Positions 9,664-19,728 of a stretch of DNA of 64,000 nucleotides are shown here, piece by piece. Where the stretch lies: positions 72,205,992 through 72,269,991 of the forward strand of contig NC_060253.1 of assembly GCF_921293095.1 (NCBI RefSeq), in the 5' to 3' direction. The stretch's first letter is position 1, and each line of letters begins with the position of its first letter. Position numbers and translations under genes: made by a program. The notes beneath the pieces were generated by a model. The model searched no databases. It was not told the DNA's origin and saw only the letters and a program-made list of their open reading frames with translations. This stretch comes from Ischnura elegans (lineage: Eukaryota > Arthropoda > Insecta > Odonata > Coenagrionidae).

Positions 9664-9966
9664 CTAAATGCCCCGCACATGGAGGGGGTGGCACAGGAGC
9701 ACCTCCAGGTTGGGTGCCCCTGCCACGGGTATCCGCCCTAAAAGGAGCACCGCCTCCGTCTCCTCCCGCGTTTGGAACCGCAACCAAAATGTCGGGCCGC
9801 TCAAGTTGCCCGTCCTGCGGTGCTCAAGAGGGCGTGCTGCATATTCCAAATCCTCCCTCCATTGGTACGGGTCAGCCTCCCAGGGGATTCCGTCCACTAC
9901 CACCCTAAACTCCCCCCATCGCTCCGACGACCTCCACCCTTGCTCTGTTGCTTGGGGCACTGGCAT
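9664..9966 (-). CDS. Small ORF downstream of env (accessory protein candidate)
   Basis: An intact 100-residue frame starts at a true ATG. It is located between the env tail and the PPT, where most Gypsy elements have no gene. Visible segments are FRVVVDGIPWEADPYQWRED, GPTFWLRFQTREETEAVLLL and GRIPVAGAPNLEVLLC. The alternation of short hydrophobic strands with charged helices is compatible with a small alpha/beta fold such as an RRM-like domain, but this is only an impression. Some errantivirus-like elements carry an extra ORF at this position. It could also be the tail of another broken gene. I cannot assign a function. Confidence 0.45.
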   Translation of the reverse strand: MPVPQATEQGWRSSERWGEFRVVVDGIPWEADPYQWREDLEYAARPLEHRRTGNLSGPTFWLRFQTREETEAVLLLGRIPVAGAPNLEVLLCHPLHVRGI

Positions 9967-10021
9967 AATAATGGACTATAAATGGAGATGAGAAAAAAAA
10001 GAGGAATGAGTACAGAACACA

Positions 10022-12105
10022 TCAGGCAATTGGAAAAGACAAAACAAAAAAAAATAAAATAAAAAACGCCAGAAGAGAAAAGAGATTGAAAAAAATGCAA
10101 TTAATCGATAGGGGTCGGGGTATTCTTCCCCACTGAAGAAGGGGGCTCTCCGGTTCCGGGGGCGTTTTCGTCTCTTCTTCTTCCGCTGGGGCCGGGGGGG
10201 CGGTGGGCGGTGCGCGCGTGTGCCGCCACACCGTCTCCTCAGTCGCCGCTGGGATGAGCCTTGGGGTAGGCGCCGAATGGAGTTGCAGCCATTCCGTTTC
10301 TTCTCGTGCCGCTGGCACTGGTGTCGGCTTCGTCGCCCTTCTCCTCCATCGGCGGATGATCAGGCCGCCTACGATGAGTAGGATGACGAGTAGCAGCAGT
10401 GCCCCTCCAATGTAAGGGAGAAATGATTCGGTGCCGCCTATCCCCGTCGTCTCCTCCAGGTCCTCAGCCTCCGACAGCAACCTCTCCACCTGCGCCGTCG
10501 GGATGTCAGCTCCTCCGCCGGGCGCTGCTGCCGCTGCCGCGATGATGTATGCGAGCCGTTGCTGACGTTCGATGGTGGGTGGTCGCGAAGTCTTGCCAGC
10601 AAAATCCGGTGGATGTCCGGCATAGCGACCTCCTCTGCTCTTGGTGAGACGCGTTGGCTGCGGTGCTGATATGCCGTTAGCACCTGCCCCTCGCTGTAGG
10701 CCGAGCAACCTTCGTTTAGTTCTACGACGCCCGTCCCGGCGAGAAAGGTCTCGGTCACGTTGAGCGACTCCTTTCCCGCGGGGCATCGCTGCAGGAGGCG
10801 GCTGCGGTGCGGCACGCTGAAGACCCAGCGGTGGGTGCCTTTGCTTCGGAAGAAGCGGGGACTGGTGTGGGTGATAATCCGGGTGTCACAGTCAAGGGGT
10901 TTGTCCTCCCCCGTGTAAATTCCATGCAGGCAAGATGAGTATGGATACTCTGTCACTTGTTGCCTAGGGTGGCATATGGTCAAGGGGCCATAAGTACATG
11001 CATACAGGTCTCCATCATACAGCAGCATGTGTCTTAACCTATTTTCTGAAACGGCTAGATAAGGCGCCTCCGGGACTATTTCAATTGATGCGTTTACGTA
11101 TGGCAATCTGACGGGGAGTGGCACTACTTTGAAAAGCCGAAATAATTGATTACCCGATTGCATCGGGATCTCCGCCATAATTCTGATTTTCCCTTCTACG
11201 ATGGCGTAAGATACGCGTGCCAATGCGTAATATTTGTAAATCTCCGAAGGAGTGAGGGGGAAGGGGAATTTTGTTCCAGTCGCAAGGTGTGGCTGGACTT
11301 GTTTTAAGGATGATAATAAGTCCGCGGAGCTAATAAAATAAGGGCTAAGCTGATTATGAATTGTGCTCTCCCAGGCGTGTTCAAGGAGGATGAGGTATTC
11401 CCTAATCTAATTGACGGAAGCAAGACGAAATCGCGAACGTACTCGCCAGGCGGCGAGCCATAACTCGCAAATCTTCGCCCAAATCAATGTTAATAAGGTT
11501 AACTTCCTTTGCGAGTCGTTCGGTTACACTCGCGATTTTCTCGATGATTGCTTTATTTTTCTTGGCCATGGTGTAAGTGGAATTTATAAGTGACGCCTGT
11601 AGCTCAATCAGGTGAATGTTTTTATTGATTGCGGAATGTAGAATGCCATCTTCCTTCAATTATTTTGTTAAATCCGCCTCTGTCGCGGTCCCGAATAAAA
11701 ATTCATAATATCGCCGCCAATTTTAATAAGGCCTCTCCGTTGTCTTTTCAACGAATCCTCAAATTTCCATAGTTTAAGTAACAGCTTATTTACGGACGTT
11801 TCTAATCGACTACCCTCCGTTATGAGGATATCCTGGACAATGGATTTGAAATCGGCTGTCAAAAGGGTTAGGTTTCCAACGTCAGTCGGTGTGGTCCCCT
11901 TACCTTTCGCTAATAACGTCTGCACCTCCGTCATGAGGTGGCTTGTCACGTCAATGTAGTGGTCGATGTCGATACTAAATCCCAATACCCAGGTTTCACC
12001 TCCCAGGAGGAATTTTCCTCCAAAAAGGATACGCCCTTCCCTACATATTCCGTCTCCTCCTGTTTTGCGCTGGTCACCGCGCAAACGGCCAGGACCACCA
12101 TTCAC
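10022..12105 (-). pseudogene. env: env (insect retroviral / baculovirus F-like fusion protein), frameshifted
   Basis: This is an envelope gene in the 3' part of the element, broken across several frames. A frame starting at an ATG near 12099 has a signal-peptide-like start (MVVLAVCAVTSA). Around 11740 is a furin-type site KRQRRGLIKIGG followed by a fusion-peptide-like segment, and the next frame has the LFGT motif typical of F-like proteins. Frames at 11402-11659 (heptad-type helix), 10438-11223 (ectodomain with several Cys) and 10022-10786 follow. The last carries a transmembrane segment (GGALLLLVILLIVGGLII) with a basic stop-transfer RRWRRR and a Pro/Glu-rich tail. In a working element this would mediate membrane fusion. 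At least three frame changes or stops make this copy non-functional. Confidence 0.78.
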
Positions 12106-12314
12106 CAGGTAGTCATCCTTGGTGTTGGCAGAAATATGTTTTCAAAAAAACATTGCCATTATTTTGTCATTATCATCTATATTCTAATCGTACCCATAAA
12201 TGAATGCAACAAAAAAAGGAATTTCAAAGCAGAGTTTACCTGAGCGTTACGAAACCAATATACTCAAAGCAGTATATTTAAATTGCTAAGAGGACATCGC
12301 ATTGCAGATATATA

Positions 12315-13002
12315 TGTAGTGTCCGCCCCTGTCTCTCTCGTGAGACGGAGGGTCGAACCCGGCTTCGCCATGTGGGTTCTTGCCTTTGGGTGCAGGAAGC
12401 AATGAATTGATTCAAACTCCACTTTGTAAATAAAGTGAAAAAGCACTTTACCTTCGGGTCTCCTTGAGAAGCTCGCTCGAATACGCGGAAGAAGAGACGG
12501 GGGATGTCCTCGCGGCAGGGCTGCGAAGCTCGAACTGAGTCGGAATTCCTATTACCTTCGCCCGTTCTAGTTGCGCCCTAGGCAATAGACACCTCTGCCG
12601 ACAGAGTCTCGGAATACAGCTGAGAGAATGCGGGAGGTTTCGGCTTGTCCACCGTTCGCGGTACACGCCCCGGTTGTCACTCCCCAACACCAACTGACTT
12701 CCTTCAGATTTTGAGAGTTTTTATACCCAAAATCTTGGCCCCCTAGGTCATATCCCCCCCAGTTGACCTATAGGACTATATGGGGCTCTAGGAAGTGGAG
12801 TGTTTGTTGCAATAACTCCATGTTGTTGAGGTGTTTCTTTTCCCGCATTCTCTAAGTGTATTTCTGTTGCCGTATCCCGCTTTCGCTTTCCTTGCCTCAA
12901 GTCATCCTCCTCCTCCGCCTCCCTCACGCGTTAGAGTGGGTGTAAATACTTCCGTGACCGGATTTAGACGAAAATATTGTGTCCAAATTCGTGGTCACCA
13001 CA
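12315..13002 (-). mobile_element. Solo LTR, Gypsy family B (nested)
   Basis: 688 bp, TGTAGTG...CACCACA, with a perfect TATA target duplication (12311-12314 and 13003-13006). It is homologous to 5818-6525. It lies inside the family A element between integrase and env, so it inserted after or independently of that element's formation. The strand is inferred from similarity. Confidence 0.88.
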
Positions 13003-13605
13003 TATATATATATTTTTAATTTACGTGTGGGAGAGCAACGACACCTAAATATCAGCGTGATTTGAATTAATCCTCTTCTTCCTTTAATTACTAAGTATGA
13101 GTCTGTAATTGATGCCTTAGTTGATTCAGTTTTTCGTTATGCCCCATGAGAAGACAAATTTGATTGGACTGTGACACCGGAAAGAGAAAGGCATTGGGTT
13201 AACTTTGCAGTTGATCAGGAAAAGAAACTTTTAGTTCTGTAAAATAAGCATTGTGAATCAACCACAATTGGAAATAAACACACTATAAAACCCATCATAA
13301 ACAAGGAATCAAAAAAATAAGTTGCTATACAAAAGAGCAAACACCAAAAATATTGTGTATGATATCTTGTTTTGTCAGTTTTTGTTCATAACTTGGCGAC
13401 ATAGCAACAAGATATCCTAATTGGTCATGCTATTAAGCAAGTCTTTTGATTGTCAAAACATCACAAAAACCCAGGAATCAGAAAATAAAACAAAAGGACA
13501 ATCAAATATTTAAAATATTTCAATAATCACTTCCTCTGAATCGGAGGATAACGAGAAAACCAAATTAAAATCAGGTCATTTCCATCACCCATGCCGGAAC
13601 TGATG
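13003..13605. other. Unassigned sequence within the Gypsy element; possible coding remnant
   Basis: Mostly AT-rich. On the plus strand, 13096-13242 reads like decayed coding sequence (YESVIDALVDSVFRYAP, a stop, then FDWTVTPERERHWVNFAVDQ). I cannot place it in any family. It runs against the element's own orientation, so it may be a small foreign insertion. Confidence 0.35.
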
Positions 13606-15000
13606 TCACCACTGCGGAGGAAGAGATCCTCGGCTGCGTAGTGCGTACGGCGGTGCCGGGGGAGGGTGCGGTGCTGGTTGAGGGGAGGGGACTCCTGTCA
13701 CTTCAGCGGGGAATACACAGGGAGGGGGGACGGGAGGGGAAGACTTCTTAGCGTTGTCTTCTTTCACTTTCACTATTTCCCGTCGTCGGAGGGGAGTGTT
13801 TATAGGGGTATCACCAATCTCGGGCTCTCTACACACCTTCAAACGGTTCACATGCACTAATTGTTTATCCCTAGGGTCTATAGTACTGTGAATCCTATAG
13901 TTCACTGGGCTAGTCTGTTCCGTCACTTTATACGGACCTACCCAATGCTTATCGAGTTTCCGAGTCGTCCCTGGACGTACCACCTCTTTCTTTAAATACA
14001 CTAAATCCCCTATTTGAAATTGTGCTTCCGCGGCACGTTTATTATATTCCTTCGCCTGCGCTACTTGACCTGCGCGTAATCGTTCCGTCACTGCCTGAAA
14101 CGCGAGTTTTAAACGCGCCTGAAGTTCGGCCGCGTAGTTATGGTCCGTAGCGTAATTTACTTCATAAGGCGAGGTAATATCATCAAACGGCAACTCAATA
14201 TGGCGTCCATGCATTAAGAAATAAGGAGTTTCTTGAGTAACGGCGTGAGGGGAGCTCCGATATGCTGAAAGGGCGAATGGCAACCAAATATCCCAGGTCC
14301 TTTGATATTTATCCACAAAATGGGATAGAATATCCATCAATGTTCTGTGGCTCCGCTCGATTAAACCGTTTCCCGCTGCGTGATACGCAGTTTTCTGTAG
14401 TTTCTTTATTCCTAAAATGTGACATATCTCGCGCATGAGTTGCGACGTGAAATTAGCACCTCGATCCGTCAGCAATTGCCGAGGGACTCCATGACGCGTA
14501 ATAATTGTCTCTACGAAGGCCCTAGCCACGGTCTCCGCCTTTTGATCGGGTATTGCAATGGCTTCTGGGTACTTCGTAAATGCGTCTTGGAAAGTGAGTA
14601 TGTACTTATTTCCTCTATCTGTCCGCGGAAGGGGACCCACTATATCCATGGCGGCCCTCTGTAGGGGTCCATTTACCTCTGGTAAGGGTTGTAATGGGGC
14701 CCTATTTAATTTCTGAGGATCTTTCCTCAGCTGGCATGACCGGCACTGCGTGCAAAACTTAACTACTTCCTGACGCATTTTCGGCCACCAAAACCTCGCG
14801 CGAATCGTACCGAGTGTATGCTTAATCCCCATATGTCCTGCCCATGGTGAGTCATGATAGGCTCTCAAAATTCTATCCTTCATGCTCGCAGGAGCTACTA
14901 ATTGACCTTCCCCCCCGAAGGTTCTTTCTGTATAGGAGCTCTTTCTCCACAAAAAATTACTCTCTCTCTCATTCACTCTCTCTTTTACACCTCTGATCAT
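13606..15000 (-). pseudogene. pol: Gypsy integrase (pol C-terminal part, frameshifted from RT)
   Basis: This 464-residue frame carries the retroelement integrase that inserts cDNA into chromosomes. The zinc-binding HHCC module is at about residues 56-89 (HMGIKH...CTQCRSC). The catalytic core has D119 (MDIVGPL), D179 (LLTDRGANF) and E215 (GLIERSH), giving correct D,D-35-E spacing. After the core come a GPY/F-like module (KHWVGPYKV) and a Pro-rich C-terminus. All catalytic residues are present. The frame is offset by one base from the RT frame upstream, and a few residues of the RT-IN linker lie in the other frame near 14990-15060, so it cannot be made as one polyprotein without recoding. Its start is not a natural initiation site. 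Confidence 0.9.
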
Positions 15001-15172
15001 TCGCTTGTTCGTCCCTAATTAATTGACGATCCCATACGGGTTCGAACGGGGGCTGAATGGCTCCCACAGGGTTTCGAGACAAAGCGTCTGCGTTTTGGTG
15101 TGTTTTTCCGGGCCGGTGCTGTATCTCGAAATCGTACTCGCTTAGGAGTAACGACCATCGCGTAAGGCGCGA

Positions 15173-17017
15173 TTAAGCGTCTTTTAATGAAAATAACCAT
15201 TTAAGTGGGCGGTGATCCGTGACCACTGTAAACGCTCTTCCATACAGATAGCACCTAAAATACTTAATAGCCCATACTACGGCGAGACATTCCCTTTCAG
15301 CGGCGCTATAATTTGGCTCCGCTCCATTTAATTGTCGGCTAGCGTACGCGACCACATATTCGCCGGTGGCATCTTTCTGTGCCAATACCGCGCCTAAAGC
15401 CTCTCCGGATGCATCTGTGTGCAAGACAAAAGGTTTTGTAACTTCAGGATACCGCAAAACCGGCTCCTGACATAAAATATTCCTAAGCGTCACGAAAGCA
15501 ATATTAACCTCCGGTGCCCAATCAAATTTTACTCCTTTTCTCGTTAATTCCGTGAGAGGTTTGGCTATTTGTGCGAAATTTGGAATGAATCGGCGATAAT
15601 ATCCCACCAACCCCAAAAATTCTCTTAGGGTTTTCAAATTATGTGGTGGGGGAAAATTTTTAATTGCTACAATCTTACTCGGATCGGGCTCTACTCCCTC
15701 GGATGAAATAATATGACCCAAATATTTCACCGAGCGCTGCAAAAACGTGCATTTGGCAGGTTTTAACGTTAATCCTGAATCCCTTAATTGTCCGAAGACG
15801 TCACTCAAATGAGCGAGGTGCTCGTTAACATTACGCCCGAAAACAATTATATCGTCTAGATATACAAGGCATTCATTACCCTTTAATCCCGATAATACCG
15901 CATCCATTAGGCGCTGAAATGTACTAGGGCTATTTGCAAAAGGACCGAAAGGCATTCTCTGATATTCATAATGTCCATCGGGTGTAGAGAAAGCGGTTTT
16001 TTCAATGTCCCGTGGCTCTACTTCGATCTGCCAATACCCACTAGCCATATCAAGAGTGGAAAAATACTTGGCACCTCCTAACTGGTCGAGGGTCTCCTGT
16101 ATATTAGGCAAAGGATACTCATCCCTCCGCGTAATTTTATTCAGGGCCCTAAAATCAGTGCAAAAACGGAGTTTTTCTTCTCCGCTTTCTGATTTCTTCG
16201 CGACCAGTACTACCGGCGCGCTCCATGGTGACGTGGAGTCGCGAATAATCCCCTGCGCTAGCATTTCTGCGACATGTTCTCTGACCGTTTCTCTCTGAGT
16301 CTGAGGGACTCGATACGGGGGTCGAAATATCGGGGGATGATCACCGGTATTAATAGCGTGTTTAACTCGCGCCGTTTTTCCTAACGGAACGTCTTCCGAA
16401 TGAAATACATCGGCATATTCGAGCAAAACGCGTCGTAACTGCTTTCCTTCGTCCTCCGGCAAAGCAGCACAGCTATTTTCTAATTCTATCGGGAGGCGCT
16501 TTCCCTTATTCCCGTTACCTACGAGTGACTGAGGCTTTATAACGAAATTGGGCGTGATCGCTCCTACGATGGTATTAGCGGAGAGTTCAATTTTTTCCCG
16601 AGAAACGTTAATTAATTTTACTGGGATTCGCTGGTTTTCATCACACATTACGATCCCTCTTCCCACCATAGTTCCGTGATTAAAAATCTGCGCGGGTTCC
16701 ATTAACATTTCTCCGGGCGCATGCCCTTCGAGTCCGAACACGCTACCTTCGACAAGAGTTTCGCTCCGCGGTGAGAGAATAAGTCTTTCTTTCACTTTCA
16801 CTAGTCCACTAATGTCTTTACGCGGTTCGACACGTCTTGTCTCTTCCGTCGGAGGCGAAGCCTCCGGCGATTCCTTCGTCTCTTCCTTCATCGTCACCTT
16901 TCTGCGTCTTCTCCTCCTAGGCTTTGTCTTTCGTTTACCCTTCACTCGCGTGCACACACCGGTCCCTGCATTAAATGTCACTGATTTCAGGCGGAGGACC
17001 TGGCTACCCACTTGCAA
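15173..17017 (-). pseudogene. pol: Gypsy reverse transcriptase / RNase H (pol central part)
   Basis: This is a 614-residue frame. The N-terminal third is a linker with a very basic stretch (KPRRRRRRK). RT begins around the HPPIFRPPYRVP segment, with LRFCTDFRALNKIT, FSTLDMASGYWQIEV and the catalytic YLDDIIVF all intact. Gypsy-type RNase H follows with TDASGEALGAVL, SAAERECLAVVWA and VVTDHRPL. An in-frame TAA at 15173-15175, just after SLKDA, closes the frame. The same frame continues beyond it with SRLTRW and HRPGKTHQNADALSR, so the stop is a lesion and not the natural end. Upstream it is separated from the protease only by an in-frame TGA (17069-17071). Confidence 0.92.
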
Positions 17018-17068
17018 TGTCTCGGCTTTTAAGTCCAGGCTCGCCCCAATGTTTTTAAGGAGATCGAG

Positions 17069-17353
17069 TCAAATTATACCGTCTGTGGATAACTTAAAGT
17101 CCGGTCCTACGACTTGAAAATCATGCACAAAAATTGCGTTACCTATACGCACCGGAAGGGTGACGGAGCCCAGGAGGGCGAGAGGATGTCCAGTTAAGCC
17201 ACAAAGTTGTGTCGTAGGAGGCATAAGGGGTCGGTAGGGGTGGGCAATTGCTTCGGTAATGATGGATAATGTGGCGCCCGTGTCTACAAGCAGAGTTTTA
17301 CGAGTCTCAATTATCCGAACCGTTACTGCGTAACCCACTCCCACCACTAACAA
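17069..17353 (-). pseudogene. pol: Gypsy aspartic protease (pol N-terminal part)
   Basis: This retropepsin-type domain has the active-site motif LLVDTGATLSII at about residues 21-32, the hydrophobic GSVTLPVRIGN strand and the second conserved region KLSTDGII. The frame ends at a TGA exactly where the family's conserved I-L-G-x-D block would continue, and the RT frame resumes in the same register. Upstream of 17353 no gag-like coding sequence precedes it; the next 650 bp are leader-like. Confidence 0.85.
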
Positions 17354-18009
17354 AAGAAAAAATATTCAACACGGAACTATCAAAACAAAAGAAATCTAGC
17401 ATATGTAACCCTTACACGGCCAACACGCGATCGGAAAAAGAGGAAATGGGAAAAAAAGGGGAAACACTTCTAAGTTTTACAAAAAGATAGAGCCATCAAA
17501 ACACAATCCACAGACATATCACGATCCCGACATCTGTAAGGGGTCCCAAAATTGGGGTCTTACAGTACCTAGGCTGCTCGTGGGCCTACTTCCCTCGTGG
17601 AAGAGGTCCTTAAGGGGGGGAACGTTACAAAGCGTAAGCTCACGCGGAATATTCCCGCAAATATACAAGAGAAAAGGGGGATTAAAGAAGTAAAAACCCC
17701 GCACATATAAATTCTGCGAAAGTTACGTTACTTTCCCCGTGGAAAAAAATTACGAAGTAAAACTTAACACCGGTTTAAAAGAAAAACTCTGAGACATTCC
17801 CACGAAATTATGTCTTGTTATTCGCGATCCCTTTCTTTTAAAAGAAGAAACCAACGGTAGCGGTAGTTATTTGAAAATTTATTGACCGAGCAAAAGGCAA
17901 AAAGTTAATCACTGGCAAGCAAATCGGAGGCAAATAAAATAGTAAATTAACTTGTTTCTTCCCCACAAACAGATTTATCCCACCCCTTATGAGCGTTTCA
18001 AGAAGAAAA
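17354..18009 (-). other. Leader of the Gypsy element; no gag
   Basis: This is sequence between PBS and protease. It has no extended frame and no zinc-knuckle or capsid-like motifs. Part of it (about 17812-17915, TGTTATTCGCGATCCCTTTC and following) recurs at about 32340-32420. Confidence 0.65.
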
Positions 18010-18027
18010 TCCCACCGCAAGCCACCA
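18010..18027 (-). promoter_or_regulatory. Primer-binding site
   Basis: One base after the 5' LTR the minus strand reads TGGTGGCTTGCGGTGGGA. This starts with TGG and would pair with a tRNA 3' end of the form TCCCACCGC...CCA. I cannot tell which tRNA. Confidence 0.65.
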
Positions 18028-18028
18028 T

Positions 18029-18862
18029 TGTCGCGACCCGGCCCCGGATAAGCCGGGACTCGAATCCGAACTATTTTAACGTGGGCTCTTGCCCTTGGCG
18101 TCGGGTATCAATGATAGCACATGGATTGCATTTTAATAAAAGAAAAAGGAACTCTACCTTTGGTTTCGGCACGGCACGAACCACCCTGGGAGGCTGGAGG
18201 CAGGAGAAGGCGGCGTACACGGCGGCGACGAGCGATGTACTGGCAAATACTGGCCTAGCGATGGATAGGGCGCGAGGAATTTCCCAGGTTCCCGGAGGGG
18301 GAAGGGATTATGAAGTCTAGATTTCGCAAGTAACGGAAGCTGATGGCGAAAATGGCCCACAAGAGAGGGCCTAAAAGCAAGGTATGAAGAGAGTGAAAAC
18401 GAAAGCAAAAGAGCCCGGGAAGCGGGTATCGACGAGCCAAGCAGGCGCGAGACAAGAGTTTACAATAATCAAGGCGTGCACAATCACGCCTTTCGCGATC
18501 AAAACTTCACCCCGAAGTATTCGAAGACTCGAAGTAGAAGACCCCAAGTATATCCCGATTTACCTTTATATAGTGTCTCTCGAATGACGTAGAGACGTTC
18601 AAAAAGCCCAGGTGGGGGGTATTCCGCGAAAACATATCTTTTAAACTAAACCCCCCCTTCGAAAAGTTAGAACCCGTGAGCGTTCCATTAATGGTGTTTA
18701 TTCTTATTTGCCAGTCTTTCGGTCATTGCCTTTCCTTCTCCTCCTCCCGGATCTCCCATTTTCTGAAAAACAGGGCTGTTTGTGCATCGTCCTCTGCCTC
18801 GCAAACAGCCCTGTCCTTCGCGAAATAATTTGCAAATGGCCCCCGAATTCCGGGCCATTACA
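18029..18862 (-). repeat. 5' LTR of the Gypsy element (right copy)
   Basis: 834 bp, same length and ends as 8480-9313. The few differences I found include CAGGTTCCC against CAAGTTACC, GAAGTATTCG against GAGGTAGTCG, TTTTCTGAA against TTTTATGAA and AATTCCGG against AATTTCGG. Confidence 0.93.
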
Positions 18863-18894
18863 ATTTCACTAAACTAGATAAATAATATACATAC

Positions 18895-18951
18895 CGCAAA
18901 AATTTCTGAGGCTTCCTCTTCGGAAAACAGCTTCCTCTTGGCGTTCCTCAT
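18895..18951 (-). CDS. Acidic Cys-motif protein, exon 1
   Basis: ATG at 18951 is followed by 19 codons, MRNAKRKLFSEEEASEIFA, ending at a GCG/GTATGT splice donor (18895/18894). Phase 0 matches the acceptor at 8402/8403. The intervening intron is now 10,492 bp, but removing the Gypsy element and one ATTT leaves about 105 bp, a typical small intron. The basic start followed by SEEEA and, in exon 2, LSDLESDSDFEE gives a basic-then-acidic N-terminus. The ATG is 777 bp from, and divergent to, the start of the PolB region at 19729. Confidence 0.62.
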
Positions 18952-19728
18952 GTCGACTAAGATGATTGGTTCTGCTGGTCAAGGCGGGTGACTTACTCGT
19001 GGTTGGATTGTTTGGCCAGAGGCTCGCGCGAACCCTTATATTGGCGAAGCTGCCTAGGCCCACCCCCGCCTCTCGATGGCACCGACGCGTGTAAGTGGTA
19101 AGCTATTGGGTGAGGGGTGGAAGGGGTTGGGTCTAGAAGTGAAAGGCTGTTAATAGCTATGGAATTTCCAAAGAGACGTTAATGTCACATTGACTCCGGG
19201 TGCTGACGAGGTGTGTCAACGGATTCGTAGCATTGTGTTCTCGACTCGTTTCGACTTGTAGGCGTACCCTGTGTTTTTGCTGAGAATTGGTTTGCGGTGT
19301 AAGATTTTCGAGACGTGATACGTGCATCTGTGAAGGGGACTTCATAATTATTATTACTCTGTAATTTGTGCTCGCCACATAGTTTAGCTTTGAGTATTTG
19401 AAGTGGCGTCGGAGATTTTTATTATCTGTTGTGACACAATAATTATTACTGATTGACGAGAGGTTTATTTATTTATCTCTATTGTTTGTGATTTTTATTG
19501 TGCTTTCAGTTGCGGAGCAACTCCGTATGCGAATAGTTATTACTCCGTTTCTCAAATTCTAAGGTTTTTATTTTCCGCGCAATGAGTCTGGGATTTGACG
19601 AGAGTATCATTTTCACTGAGAAATAAGTCATATTCAATTATAAGCCTTTGCTGCGTTTGTGTGTGTGTGTGTGTGTGTACATCTTATTTGAGCCAGTACT
19701 CGTATAAACGAGTGCTTAGATTTTTGCA
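18952..19728. promoter_or_regulatory. Divergent intergenic/promoter region of the Maverick/adintovirus-like element
   Basis: This 777-bp non-coding interval lies between the acidic gene (-) and the PolB region (+). For the minus-strand gene, CCAATATAAGGG at about 19034-19043 puts a TATAA box some 86 bp before the ATG. A (GT)n tract of about 22 bp lies at 19658-19679. It probably drives both transcripts, by analogy with small DNA viruses; this is inference. Confidence 0.45.
19658..19679. repeat. (GT)n microsatellite
   Basis: About ten GT units directly upstream of the PolB-region start codon. Confidence 0.9.

Larger units (their letters stand above)
8480..18862 (-). mobile_element. Gypsy/errantivirus-like LTR retrotransposon with env, no gag
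   Basis: This element is 10,383 bp. Its 834-bp LTRs (8480-9313 and 18029-18862) differ at about seven positions by my count. Both are bounded by TG...CA, and the element is flanked by a 4-bp target duplication ATTT (8476-8479 and 18863-18866). On the minus strand the order is 5' LTR, PBS, long leader, protease, RT/RNase H, integrase, a nested solo LTR, env, a small ORF, PPT and 3' LTR. Stops and frameshifts break pol and env, and no gag-like frame exists between PBS and protease. The near-identical LTRs indicate a recent insertion, so it was probably mobilised by proteins from another copy. It sits in a short intron of the acidic gene. Confidence 0.93.

Noticed and set aside
17069-17071. TGA between protease and RT as a programmed readthrough site
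   Set aside because: Gypsy elements normally have protease and RT in one frame, and the stop falls inside a conserved protease block. With a TAA and a frameshift further on, mutation is the simpler explanation.
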